NCBI GenBank assembly: GCA_029974875.1
Contig: JARKQP010000910.1
Location: 1-5,588 of the forward strand
Length of the DNA: 5,588 nucleotides
Origin: Mobilitalea sp.
GTDB lineage: Bacteria; Bacillota_A; Clostridia; Lachnospirales; Lachnospiraceae
Direction of reading: 5' to 3'
The position numbers and the translations under genes were made by a program. Positions 1-5,588 of this stretch are shown here, in pieces (within the stretch, counting starts at the first letter, position 1; every line of letters starts with the position of its first letter). Under the pieces are notes generated by a model. It searched no databases and was not told the origin of the DNA. It saw only the letters and a list, made by a program, of their open reading frames with translations.

Positions 1-1448
1 TTTTCCAATACCCGGAAGGAAGCAAAGAAGCTTTCTCCCTTGATCTTTACCACGATAGAGACCTTACGGTATTCCGCTGCCGGGAAAAAGATGCTCAGGA
101 AACGCTTTACTATGGTTTCATATACCCTGCGTGCCGTAGGAGCTAAAGAACCAAGGGCATTCAAGCCCTGGCCCGTAGGAACAATCGCATAATGGTCCGT
201 GATTTGGCTGTCATTCACATACCTGGTCTTGGCTATATTTTTATAGCTGCCCTGTTCCAGTATCTCCGCCACAAAGCCGGAGAATTGGTTCAGCCCCTGG
301 AGTCCCTTGATATTCTTGTATATTTCCTTCGCTACTGCAGTTGACAATACCCTGGCATCCGTTCTCGGGTAGGTGACCAGCTTTTTCTCATAAAGCTCCT
401 GGGTTATCTTTAGGGTCTCATCCGGGCTGATCTTAAACATTCTTGAGCAGTCGTTCTGCAATTCCGCCAAGTTGTATAATAACGGGGGGTTTTTTGTTTC
501 CTTCTTTTTCTCCAGCTGGCTGATCTCTGCCAGCAGCCTGTCCGGCTGTTCCGGTGACGGCTTCGAGATCCAGGTGCCGTCATCCTTCATTTCCGGAAAG
601 CCCTCTGCCAGATCCGTAATCATTTTTACGGCGGAGGTTTTCTCGGAAAATCCATTTTCTTTATATAATAACCGGGAATTATAATACTGGGAGCCCTCTA
701 CTGCACGAAACTCTGCTGTAAATTCCTTGTCCTCTGCCTGGATCCCGCTTAAGACCCGGTAAAAGGGCGTCTTAACAAAGCTTCTGATTTCCCGCTCCCT
801 TCTGACTACCATTCCAAGTACGCAGGTCATGACACGCCCCACAGAAATGGCCGTCCACTTCTGGGATTTAAGGAGGCGCTGTACCTCATTGCCATATTTA
901 AGGGTCAAAATCCTTGAGAAATTGATTCCCATCAAATAGTCCTCCTGGGCGCGGAGGTATGCCGCATTCCCCAGGTTATCATAGGAGGACAGGGGCTTTG
1001 CTTCACGGATTCCCCTTAGGATCTCCTCCTCCGTCTGTGAATCAATCCAGACGCGTTTACGGGTCTTGGATGCAGGAACCCTTGCCTCCTGGTCAACCAG
1101 CCGGTAAATGTACTCTCCCTCCCGCCCGGAGTCAGTACAGACATAGATAGTATCAACATCCTTACGGTTCAGCAGCTCCTTTACGATATTAAATTGCTTC
1201 TTCACATTCTCTATGACTTCATATTTATATTCCTTGGGGAGAAACGGCAGCGTCTCCATGCTCCATTTTTTCAGTGCCGGGTCATATTCCTCTGGATAGC
1301 TCATTGTAACAAGATGTCCCACGCACCAGGTTACGACGGCCTCCTCTGATTCAATATAACCATTCTGCTTTCTGCCTGATATTTTTAAGGCTCTGGCAAA
1401 TTCATTTGCAACACTTGGCTTCTCTGCAATATATAAACTTTTTGACAT
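1..1448 (-). CDS. topB: DNA topoisomerase III (type IA), N-terminal 482 codons, 3' end outside the window
   Basis: Type IA topoisomerase that cuts and passes single DNA strands to unlink replication or recombination intermediates in the cytoplasm. The reading frame is open from an ATG at 1448 to the left edge and begins MSKSLYIAEKPS, with the conserved metal-binding glutamate at E9. The toprim acidic motif is TDSGREGE with D106 and E110; a Gly in place of the second Asp is usual for the TopB/conjugative-element branch as I know it. The active-site tyrosine is Y360 in LVTYPRTDAR, the family signature, and the conserved NPPLLYNLAELQ stretch precedes it. Full-length relatives have roughly 600-730 residues, so the C-terminal region is missing here. 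The RBS is weak (GAAAG about 10 nt before the ATG), but the start matches the family N-terminus exactly. No conjugation genes are visible, so a chromosomal housekeeping copy or a mobile-element copy are both possible. Confidence 0.95.
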   Translation of the reverse strand, partial: MSKSLYIAEKPSVANEFARALKISGRKQNGYIESEEAVVTWCVGHLVTMSYPEEYDPALKKWSMETLPFLPKEYKYEVIENVKKQFNIVKELLNRKDVDTIYVCTDSGREGEYIYRLVDQEARVPASKTRKRVWIDSQTEEEILRGIREAKPLSSYDNLGNAAYLRAQEDYLMGINFSRILTLKYGNEVQRLLKSQKWTAISVGRVMTCVLGMVVRREREIRSFVKTPFYRVLSGIQAEDKEFTAEFRAVEGSQYYNSRLLYKENGFSEKTSAVKMITDLAEGFPEMKDDGTWISKPSPEQPDRLLAEISQLEKKKETKNPPLLYNLAELQNDCSRMFKISPDETLKITQELYEKKLVTYPRTDARVLSTAVAKEIYKNIKGLQGLNQFSGFVAEILEQGSYKNIAKTRYVNDSQITDHYAIVPTGQGLNALGSLAPTARRVYETIVKRFLSIFFPAAEYRKVSIVVKIKGESFFASFRVLE

Positions 1449-1483
1449 TCTGTACCAACTTTCATCTCTTTCTTGCGTTACCC

Positions 1484-1489
1484 ATTATA
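1484..1489 (-). promoter_or_regulatory. -10 box of the probable topB promoter
   Basis: A perfect TATAAT on the minus strand lies 35 nt upstream of the topB ATG, preceded directly by GGTG. No good -35 hexamer is found 16-18 nt further upstream, so the promoter may be weak or need an activator. It implies a short leader of about 30 nt. Confidence 0.5.
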
Positions 1490-1522
1490 CACCAAAAATC
1501 ATTATTTTGCTATGCTAATTGC

Positions 1523-1551
1523 TTGAATTATGAATTTGGATCCGTTACAAT
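1523..1551 (+). promoter_or_regulatory. Sigma-A type promoter of the small membrane protein gene
   Basis: The plus strand has TTGAAT (1523-1528), a spacer of exactly 17 bp, and TACAAT (1546-1551). Four of six bases match the -35 consensus and five of six the -10 consensus. Transcription would start near 1558 and give a leader of about 50 nt before the ATG at 1611. A perfect 10-bp palindrome, CCTGATCAGG (1575-1584), sits just after the predicted start and could be an operator, though this is only a guess. Confidence 0.65.
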
Positions 1552-1610
1552 AGATTCATTATCATAAATCACCACCTGATCAGGAGCCTTAAGGAAAGGA
1601 GGGTCCATAA

Positions 1611-1796
1611 ATGGCATCTAAGGATTGCTGCTCATCAGAGAATTCAGAAAACGGCATAATCGTCCGTGTGAATGTAGACGTTCCTAAAATTATTAAATAT
1701 CTTTGTATTACAGGCATCATTATTGTAGGAATTATCTTTGGGACGAAAACCTTTAAGCATATGCTTGAGCATGGATTTTTTGAGATTATAGAATAA
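1611..1796 (+). CDS. Small single-pass membrane protein, 61 residues, unknown function
   Basis: I do not recognise this protein. It is supported as a real gene by a strong RBS (AAGGAAAGGAGGG at 1591-1603, 7 nt before the ATG), a good promoter upstream and a hairpin terminator 14 bp after the stop. The N-terminal part (residues 1-26) is polar, with a Cys pair at 6-7. Residues 27-44 (KIIKYLCITGIIIVGIIF) form one hydrophobic helix, followed by a short basic then acidic tail ending in FFEIIE. There is no signal-peptidase site, so it probably stays anchored in the cytoplasmic membrane. It is monocistronic, diverges from topB and converges on glyA, so context gives no functional hint. Confidence 0.75.
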   Translation: MASKDCCSSENSENGIIVRVNVDVPKIIKYLCITGIIIVGIIFGTKTFKHMLEHGFFEIIE

Positions 1797-1810
1797 AATG
1801 GATTTTAGAA

Positions 1811-1835
1811 AGGGAAGCACCAGGTGTGCTTCCCT
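1811..1835. terminator. Hairpin terminator, probably bidirectional
   Basis: A perfect 10-bp stem, AGGGAAGCAC (1811-1820) with GTGCTTCCCT (1826-1835), closes a 5-nt loop. On the plus strand it follows the small membrane protein stop by 14 bp and is trailed by CTTTGATATTTT. On the minus strand it is trailed by TTCTAAAAT and would end glyA transcripts coming from the right, about 150 bp after the glyA stop. Both tails are imperfect U-tracts. Serving two convergent genes is the natural reading. Confidence 0.75.
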
Positions 1836-1863
1836 CTTTGATATTTTAACATTTTAGCACTTC

Positions 1864-1966
1864 AATAATTTCTATACTTTAATAATTTCTATACTTTAAT
1901 GATTACTATACCCTAGTGGTTACTATATTCTAACGATTTACTATAATCCAATCGTTTCTATCATTT
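1864..1966. repeat. Six degenerate 17-bp tandem repeats
   Basis: Six head-to-tail units fill the space between the terminator and the glyA stop: 1864-1880 and 1881-1897 are identical (AATAATTTCTATACTTT), then 1898-1914, 1915-1931, 1932-1949 (18 bp) and 1950-1966 diverge progressively. All share a core of the form TT-CTAT; CTATA is kept in five of the six. There are no spacers between units, so this is not a CRISPR. It lies in a transcribed 3' region of glyA if the terminator at 1811-1835 is the one used. Function is unknown: slippage-grown microsatellite-like DNA or a protein binding array are both possible. Confidence 0.75.
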
Positions 1967-1984
1967 GGCGTCTTAGCCCTCTAT

Positions 1985-3232
1985 TTAGTATAAAGGATAT
2001 TTGTCCGTTAAGGTCTTAACCATTGCCATCGCTTTTTCCTTGTTTGCCTCTACATCCTTAACCAATAAGTAGATTGCTTCCGCGACCACATCCATATCCT
2101 CTGTATTCATACCCCTTGTGGTAACTGCCGCCGTACCCAGACGGATACCGCTGGTAACAAAGGGTGATGCAGGATCATTTGGAATGGAATTCTTATTGCA
2201 GGTAATGTTAGCTGCATCCAGAAGCTTCTCCGTATCCTTTCCTGTCACGCCCATGTTCTGGAGATCCACCAGCATTAAGTGGTTATCCGTGCCTCCCGAC
2301 ACCAGGTTAAAGCCCCTCTTCATCAGGCCGTTTGCAAGAGCCTGTGCATTTTCTACTATCTTCCCTGCATAATCCTTAAAGCCAGGATCAAGTGCTTCCT
2401 TAAAGCATACCGCCTTTGCAGCAATTACATGCATCAAAGGTCCGCCCTGGATTCCCGGGAATACTGCCTTGTTTAGCTTATACTCTTCTGCAAATTCCGC
2501 GCTGGAAAGAATCATACCGCCCCTTGGTCCCCTTAAGGTCTTGTGGGTTGTGGTAGTTGTAACGTGGGCATATGGGATGGGGCTCTCATGCACTCCACCG
2601 GCAACGAGACCGGCGATATGAGCCATATCCACCATCAGGAATGCTCCTACCTCATCCGCAATTTCACGGAAGGTCTTGAAATCAATCTTTCTGGCATAAG
2701 CGCTTGCTCCGGCAATAATCATCTTTGGCTTGCACTCATGGGCGATCCTTCTTAATTCATCATAGTCAATAAAGCCCTGCTCATTTACTCCATAAGGAAC
2801 GATATTGAAATAGCTTCCGCTCATATTAACTGGGCTTCCGTGTGTCAGATGTCCGCCATGTGCAAGGTTCATGCCAAGAACTGTATCGCCGGGCTTTAAT
2901 AAGGCAAAGTATATAGCCATGTTCGCCTGTGCTCCGGAATGGGGCTGGACATTTGCGTAAGTACATCCAAACAGCTGCTTTGCTCTCTCTATTGCGAGAT
3001 TTTCTGCCATATCTACGAATTCACAGCCGCCATAATATCTCTTTCCGGGATATCCTTCCGCATATTTGTTGGTCAAATGGCTTCCCATGGCAGCCATAAC
3101 TGCTTTACTTACAAAGTTTTCGGAAGCGATTAACTCGATGTGGCTGTTCTGTCTGCCGATTTCAAGGGATATCGCCTCAGCTAATTCAGGATCAAATGCT
3201 TTTACTTCTTCAAATGAGTACATTCTTTTCAT
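1985..3232 (-). CDS. glyA: Serine hydroxymethyltransferase
   Basis: Cytoplasmic PLP enzyme that converts serine and tetrahydrofolate to glycine and 5,10-methylenetetrahydrofolate, the main source of one-carbon units. All landmarks are present: ELIASENF (33-40), [13 protein letters not shown] (57-69), HSGAQAN (98-104), [13 protein letters not shown] (201-213) with D202 and H205, the PLP-binding lysine K231 in [14 protein letters not shown], and SGIRLGT with R364. The length of 415 residues is normal and nothing is truncated. The start is uncertain: for the ATG at 3232, AAAGGA lies only about 2 nt away, whereas the ATG three codons in (3223) has it at about 10 nt and gives [10 protein letters not shown], closer to family N-termini. 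The true protein may thus have 412 residues. It is monocistronic and convergent with the small membrane protein gene. Confidence 0.98.
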   Translation of the reverse strand: MKRMYSFEEVKAFDPELAEAISLEIGRQNSHIELIASENFVSKAVMAAMGSHLTNKYAEGYPGKRYYGGCEFVDMAENLAIERAKQLFGCTYANVQPHSGAQANMAIYFALLKPGDTVLGMNLAHGGHLTHGSPVNMSGSYFNIVPYGVNEQGFIDYDELRRIAHECKPKMIIAGASAYARKIDFKTFREIADEVGAFLMVDMAHIAGLVAGGVHESPIPYAHVTTTTTHKTLRGPRGGMILSSAEFAEEYKLNKAVFPGIQGGPLMHVIAAKAVCFKEALDPGFKDYAGKIVENAQALANGLMKRGFNLVSGGTDNHLMLVDLQNMGVTGKDTEKLLDAANITCNKNSIPNDPASPFVTSGIRLGTAAVTTRGMNTEDMDVVAEAIYLLVKDVEANKEKAMAMVKTLTDKYPLY

Positions 3233-3262
3233 TTCCTTTCCGTTTCTACCGTACTTTTACTT

Positions 3263-3352
3263 GCGTATATGTGTCAGGAACCAAAGTCCTGTCCCATCCT
3301 TCTTCGCATATACCAAATAGGACAAAGCAAGCCGCACCTTACCCTATTGCTT
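3263..3352 (-). promoter_or_regulatory. Possible structured leader of the glyA transcript
   Basis: The glyA 5' leader can fold into several stems, in plus-strand coordinates. GTATATG (3265-3271) pairs with CATATAC (3307-3313), enclosing a second hairpin CAGGA (3275-3279) with TCCTG (3287-3291). Upstream of these, AATAGG (3316-3321) pairs with CCTATT (3343-3348). A competing stem, AAGCAA (3325-3330) with TTGCTT (3347-3352), uses two of the same bases, so the two are mutually exclusive. I looked for the conserved cores of glycine, THF and ZTP riboswitches, which are known near one-carbon genes, and did not see them. No U-tract follows the hairpins. This could be chance folding; a regulatory role is inference. 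Confidence 0.35.
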
Positions 3353-3364
3353 ACATTCGCTAAC

Positions 3365-3393
3365 ATTGTAACATATCATTTTTAAATATGGAA
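3365..3393 (-). promoter_or_regulatory. Candidate glyA promoter
   Basis: On the minus strand TACAAT (plus 3365-3370) matches five of six bases of the -10 consensus. The hexamer 17 bp upstream, TTCCAT (plus 3388-3393), is a poor -35. A rival pairing is TTGTTC (plus 3394-3399) with TATGTT (plus 3370-3375), 18 bp apart. Either would give a leader of about 125 nt before glyA. Confidence 0.35.
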
Positions 3394-3424
3394 GAACAAA
3401 TGCGGAGATATCAATTTTTACACC

Positions 3425-3465
3425 TATAATATTTTTTAATATGAATTATTCCCCTAAATTATAAT
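3425..3465 (+). promoter_or_regulatory. AT-rich region with two TATAAT boxes, likely lipoprotein promoter
   Basis: Perfect TATAAT hexamers occur on the plus strand at 3425-3430 and 3460-3465, upstream of the lipoprotein start at 3577. Neither has a convincing -35 hexamer at 16-18 bp, and in such AT-rich DNA a match is easily found by chance. The 343-bp gap between glyA and the lipoprotein gene (3233-3576) therefore holds two back-to-back promoter regions and the glyA leader, and no gene that I can support. Confidence 0.3.
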
Positions 3466-3565
3466 AGCATGAAACCGGAACAAATCCCCCATCGTCTATA
3501 TATCAAAGCCTTTCATATAATGAAAAGCTGCAAGGTTAAAGTTATATCAAAAATACAAAGAAAGC

Positions 3566-3571
3566 AGGTGG
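3566..3571 (+). promoter_or_regulatory. Ribosome binding site that sets the lipoprotein start
   Basis: AGGTGG, one mismatch from AGGAGG, lies 5 nt before the ATG at 3577. The in-frame ATG at 3469 has no comparable site, and using it would bury the lipoprotein signal 36 residues inside the protein. Confidence 0.75.
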
Positions 3572-3576
3572 CTGAT

Positions 3577-4413
3577 ATGAATAAAACCATAAAGTTTATA
3601 ACGCTTTGCCTGGTGCTTATGCTTTTTGCAACCGGCTGCGGCACCAGAGGTACAACCGGAAATGACGGTAACACCGGTGGTAATAACAGCATTACAGATA
3701 TTCCGGGCGATGGCGGAGACAGTTCAGGGGATAAGACCACTATGGTGGATTTTGAAGCTGAAGTGATAGAAGCAGGCACTTTCCTGCTGGTTACTCCGGA
3801 TAAAGAAAGCAATGAAGCCAGATCCTCGGACAGGATCTCCGTCAGCTTCACAGAGCCTGCCCTCAAGGATCAGGGCGGGGCAGCGATTACCCTCAAGGAT
3901 CTGAAGCCAGGCGACATTCTTAAGATAACCTATAATGGCATGATAGCGGAGTCTTATCCGGCCCAGATCCAGGCTTCTGAGATTACAGTAATAGGCCATA
4001 ATAACTTAATAGACGGATACCTGGCCATTATCGATGATGTCTGGCAGGAGGACAGCGGATTAAACAGCGACATAGAAATGATAACGGTTGACACAACAGG
4101 CTGGATAGAACTGTCCGACATTGAGAAAGAGATTATCCTGGCTAAGATGAAGGAAGCCTACGGCTTTGAAATTACTGTGGGAACCTTTGATGAGCTGGCT
4201 GACCAGGGCATTATTGATAAGAAAAACCTGTATTTTGAGAACGGTGTCCATATCGTAATCTCCGACATGAAATATGATGGGAAGGCTGAGAAGATCACTT
4301 ACTCCATTTCCAAATGGAGGAGCGGCGATGGTGCCGTGGGCTCAGATGGTACTACGGCTGAGCTTAAGGACGGCAGCTGGGTAATCACAAAGGGAACCAG
4401 GTGGATCAGTTAA
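3577..4413 (+). CDS. Secreted lipoprotein, 278 residues, with a DUF3221-like domain, unknown function
   Basis: Residues 1-21 are a lipoprotein signal: basic start MNKTIK, hydrophobic core, and lipobox ATGC with C21 as the lipidated residue, so the mature protein is tethered to the outer face of the membrane. A Gly/Asn/Asp/Thr-rich linker follows (22-56). Residues 58-139 contain EAEVIEAGTFLLVTP, a short SSDRISV strand and the LKPGDILKITYNGMIAESYPAQIQA pattern, which resembles DUF3221/YobA-type small beta-barrel domains. The C-terminal part (about 144-278) contains IIDDVWQEDSGLNSDIEMITVDTTGW and is similar in style to uncharacterised domains of Firmicute lipoproteins; it ends in GSWVITKGTRWIS. 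I see no catalytic motif. The gene stands alone between a divergent glyA and convergent ABC genes. The start is chosen from the RBS and signal peptide. Domain naming is from memory of the pattern, not a search. Confidence 0.9.
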   Translation: MNKTIKFITLCLVLMLFATGCGTRGTTGNDGNTGGNNSITDIPGDGGDSSGDKTTMVDFEAEVIEAGTFLLVTPDKESNEARSSDRISVSFTEPALKDQGGAAITLKDLKPGDILKITYNGMIAESYPAQIQASEITVIGHNNLIDGYLAIIDDVWQEDSGLNSDIEMITVDTTGWIELSDIEKEIILAKMKEAYGFEITVGTFDELADQGIIDKKNLYFENGVHIVISDMKYDGKAEKITYSISKWRSGDGAVGSDGTTAELKDGSWVITKGTRWIS

Positions 4414-4420
4414 ATTTATG

Positions 4421-4443
4421 GGGCGTGTCTTTAGCGGACACCC
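4421..4443. other. Imperfect hairpin just after the lipoprotein gene
   Basis: GTGTC (4425-4429) pairs with GACAC (4437-4441) across a 7-nt loop, and flanking GG and CC extend it past a bulged C. It begins 8 bp after the lipoprotein stop, but no U-tract follows on the plus strand (CAATAAG), so it is at best a weak terminator or an RNA 3'-end stabiliser. Confidence 0.35.
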
Positions 4444-4500
4444 AATAAGAAGTGGCAAGGAACATTCAGATTAAGCAGTCGGCAAGCGGAATATGGCAGC

Positions 4501-4535
4501 AAAAGACGGACTATCGGCGGGAAGCTGATAGTCCG
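4501..4535 (-). terminator. Strong terminator of the ABC transporter operon
   Basis: A 12-bp stem with one G-U pair, CGGACTATCGGC (4507-4518) with GCTGATAGTCCG (4524-4535), closes a 5-nt loop. Read on the minus strand it is followed at once by TCTTTT (4506-4501), a usable U-tract; on the plus strand the tail is only ATTTC. It lies 147 bp after the stop of the ATPase gene. It may also help end the plus-strand lipoprotein transcript. The rest of the 268-bp gap holds no gene I can support. Confidence 0.65.
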
Positions 4536-4681
4536 ATTTCAACAGCGGGCAGAACGTAATGTTCAAAAGAATACGAAGGTTATCCAAGCAACACAACTAT
4601 AAATTGTAATCTTTATTACACATTTGCATTACTCAAATAAGTTTACATAAATCTTGGGTTAAAATGCAGTGGAAAGCATAG

Positions 4682-5371
4682 TCAAGAACAGCAGCTTTCA
4701 TCTAAAAACAACGTTCTCACTTTATCTACCCCCGTAGCATCCAAAGGGTAGACATTGTCTGCAACACCGTTCTCAATCGGCAGTATGTGTGTGCAGCATT
4801 CCAAAACAAGCTCTAAATCGTGGGTAATGATGAAGACAGTCTTTCCCATCTCCCGCAGGTCATTTAGGCCGGCGGATACTTCCCGCATATGTTTCAGGTC
4901 AAGGCCGCTTGTCGGCTCGTCAAAAATAATGAAGCTACGCCTGCTGGCAAGGGCGCTGGCAATCGCTACCCTTTGCTTTTGCCCGCCGGAGAGGGACATG
5001 GGATGCAGTTCCTTCAAAGGAAGCAGATCCAGGCTATCAAGGATATTCTCGGCTGCCGCTTCTCCCTCATTTTCCATACTGAGCAGCACTTCATCCAACA
5101 CGCTCTCGGTAAAAAGCTGATGATTTACATCCTGCATCACCATATAAGATCTTTTCAGCAGCTTCCTTGCCCGCAGCCTTTGATTCCCAGCTTCCACCGT
5201 ACCGCCAAACTTTTTCTCCAATCCGCACAGGCACCGGGCAAAGGTGGATTTTCCCGCTCCGTTTTTTCCGACGATGGCGATAATGGCGCTCCGGGGAACC
5301 GAAAAATCCTTCATGCTGAGTGCCGGCCCTATGGCATGCTTGTAAGCATAGGAAAAACCCGAAAAAGTCAT
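4682..5371 (-). CDS. ECF-type ABC transporter ATP-binding protein, second ATPase module
   Basis: Cytoplasmic ATPase that powers an uptake transporter of the energy-coupling-factor type. All ABC motifs are intact in 229 residues: Walker A GKNGAGKST (35-43, K41), Q-loop at Q80 in MQDVNHQLF, signature LSGGQ (127-131), Walker B FIIFDEP (147-153, E152), D-loop SGLD (155-158) and H184 in ITHD. The MQDVNHQLFTESVLDEV pattern is typical of the second half of fused double-ATPase proteins of the YkoD/EcfA kind. The ATG at 5371 comes 3 nt after the stop of the preceding ATPase piece and in the same frame; there is no clear RBS, so translation may depend on reinitiation or the two may be one interrupted gene. 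The S and T membrane components are not in the window, and the substrate cannot be told. The C-terminal tail ends ESCCS. Confidence 0.93.
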   Translation of the reverse strand: MTFSGFSYAYKHAIGPALSMKDFSVPRSAIIAIVGKNGAGKSTFARCLCGLEKKFGGTVEAGNQRLRARKLLKRSYMVMQDVNHQLFTESVLDEVLLSMENEGEAAAENILDSLDLLPLKELHPMSLSGGQKQRVAIASALASRRSFIIFDEPTSGLDLKHMREVSAGLNDLREMGKTVFIITHDLELVLECCTHILPIENGVADNVYPLDATGVDKVRTLFLDESCCS

Positions 5372-5374
5372 GGT

Positions 5375-5588
5375 CTACTTTGATTCAGGGACTGTGGAGT
5401 GCTTTCTTACGATGCCGGAAAGGGAAAGCGGGCGCAGTCCCATCTCCGTGAGCTCCTCCGGCGAGAGGGATCTGAATGTCCGGTCGGTGTATTCTCCTGC
5501 GATGCTACCGTCTTTCTTATAGACCACACGGTCGATCAGGTCCCGCAGATAATACAGCCGGTGCTCGGCAATGATAACGGTTTTGCCT
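5375..5588 (-). CDS. ECF-type ABC transporter ATP-binding protein, first ATPase module, C-terminal 70 codons
   Basis: The frame is open from the right edge to a TAG at 5377-5375. The visible end begins GKTVIIAEHRLYYLRDLIDRVVY, where EHR carries the switch histidine of an ABC ATPase; the Walker and signature motifs lie outside the window. It continues through a charged stretch (SPEELTEMGLRPLSL) of the type that links the two ATPase halves in fused ECF ATPases, and stops at VPESK. The next ATPase module starts two codons after the TAG in the same frame. It is probably the first half of a heterodimeric or formerly fused ATPase. Identity as an ABC ATPase is firm; transported substrate is unknown. 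Confidence 0.85.
   Translation of the reverse strand, partial: GKTVIIAEHRLYYLRDLIDRVVYKKDGSIAGEYTDRTFRSLSPEELTEMGLRPLSLSGIVRKHSTVPESK

Noticed and set aside
483..496. A AAA AAC slippery heptamer in phase in topB (minus strand), with a purine-rich SD-like stretch upstream
   Set aside because: A -1 shift would stop after about 20 codons and remove most of the catalytic region including the active-site tyrosine; the run encodes the conserved KNPP segment, so ordinary coding explains it.
959..1150. Plus-strand open frame of 63 codons opposite topB
   Set aside because: It is antisense to the toprim region, which is clearly coding on the minus strand; no RBS or family resemblance.
1864..1966. CRISPR array
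   Set aside because: Units of 17 bp abut without spacers and no cas gene is present; it is a plain tandem repeat.
3263..3360. THF, ZTP or glycine riboswitch upstream of glyA
   Set aside because: The conserved cores of these classes, as I remember them, are not visible; only generic stems are seen, so no known class is claimed.
3469..3576. Extension of the lipoprotein gene to the upstream ATG at 3469
   Set aside because: There is no RBS there, and it would place 36 residues before a clear lipoprotein signal peptide; the ATG at 3577 has AGGTGG at 5 nt.
3820..3838. Seven-bp hairpin AGATCCT/AGGATCT inside the lipoprotein gene
   Set aside because: It lies in coding sequence with no U-tract and is easily explained by chance.
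4435..4602. A 55-codon open plus-strand frame in the gap after the lipoprotein gene
   Set aside because: It has no start codon or RBS and no recognisable protein; it overlaps the terminator hairpin. A remnant of a transposase cannot be excluded but is not supported.
4889..5383. A 164-codon plus-strand open frame opposite the ABC ATPase
   Set aside because: It is antisense to intact Walker A, signature and Walker B motifs, has no family resemblance and no RBS; it is a shadow of the real gene.

Overview
The window reads as chromosomal DNA of a low-to-moderate GC Firmicute, most likely a Lachnospiraceae-type Clostridium. This is inferred from the style of the glyA and topoisomerase III proteins, the AAGGAGG-type ribosome binding sites and the TATAAT-like promoters. 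It was read by eye without any database search. There are six coding regions, two of them cut by the window edges.

Layout from left to right. (1) 1-1448, minus strand: the first 482 codons of a DNA topoisomerase III (topB), with its toprim domain and active-site tyrosine; the C-terminal part lies outside. (2) 1449-1610: a divergent promoter region. (3) 1611-1796, plus strand: a 61-residue one-pass membrane protein with a very good promoter and RBS. (4) 1797-1984: a convergent gap holding a hairpin terminator that can serve both strands, then a run of six degenerate 17-bp tandem repeats. (5) 1985-3232, minus strand: glyA, serine hydroxymethyltransferase, preceded by a leader able to form several hairpins. 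(6) 3577-4413, plus strand: a two-part secreted lipoprotein of unknown function. (7) 4414-4681: a convergent gap with strong hairpins, one of which is a good terminator for the minus-strand genes to its right. (8) 4682-5588, minus strand: two ATP-binding modules of an energy-coupling-factor (ECF) type ABC transporter.

The genes do not form one pathway. topB, the small membrane protein, glyA and the lipoprotein appear to be separate transcription units, and only the two ATPase pieces form an operon. GlyA supplies glycine and one-carbon units, TopB resolves DNA links, and the ATPase pieces power vitamin or metal uptake of unknown substrate.

The observation most worth a second look is in the ABC transporter. 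The two ATPase pieces lie in the same reading frame and are separated by a single TAG codon plus one sense codon. As I recall the family, these two modules are normally fused in one protein, so this looks like a fused gene split by one amber codon in the linker. Next in interest are the 17-bp repeat array and the potential structured leader of glyA. I found no CRISPR array, tRNA, rRNA, complete insertion sequence or clearly new defence system.
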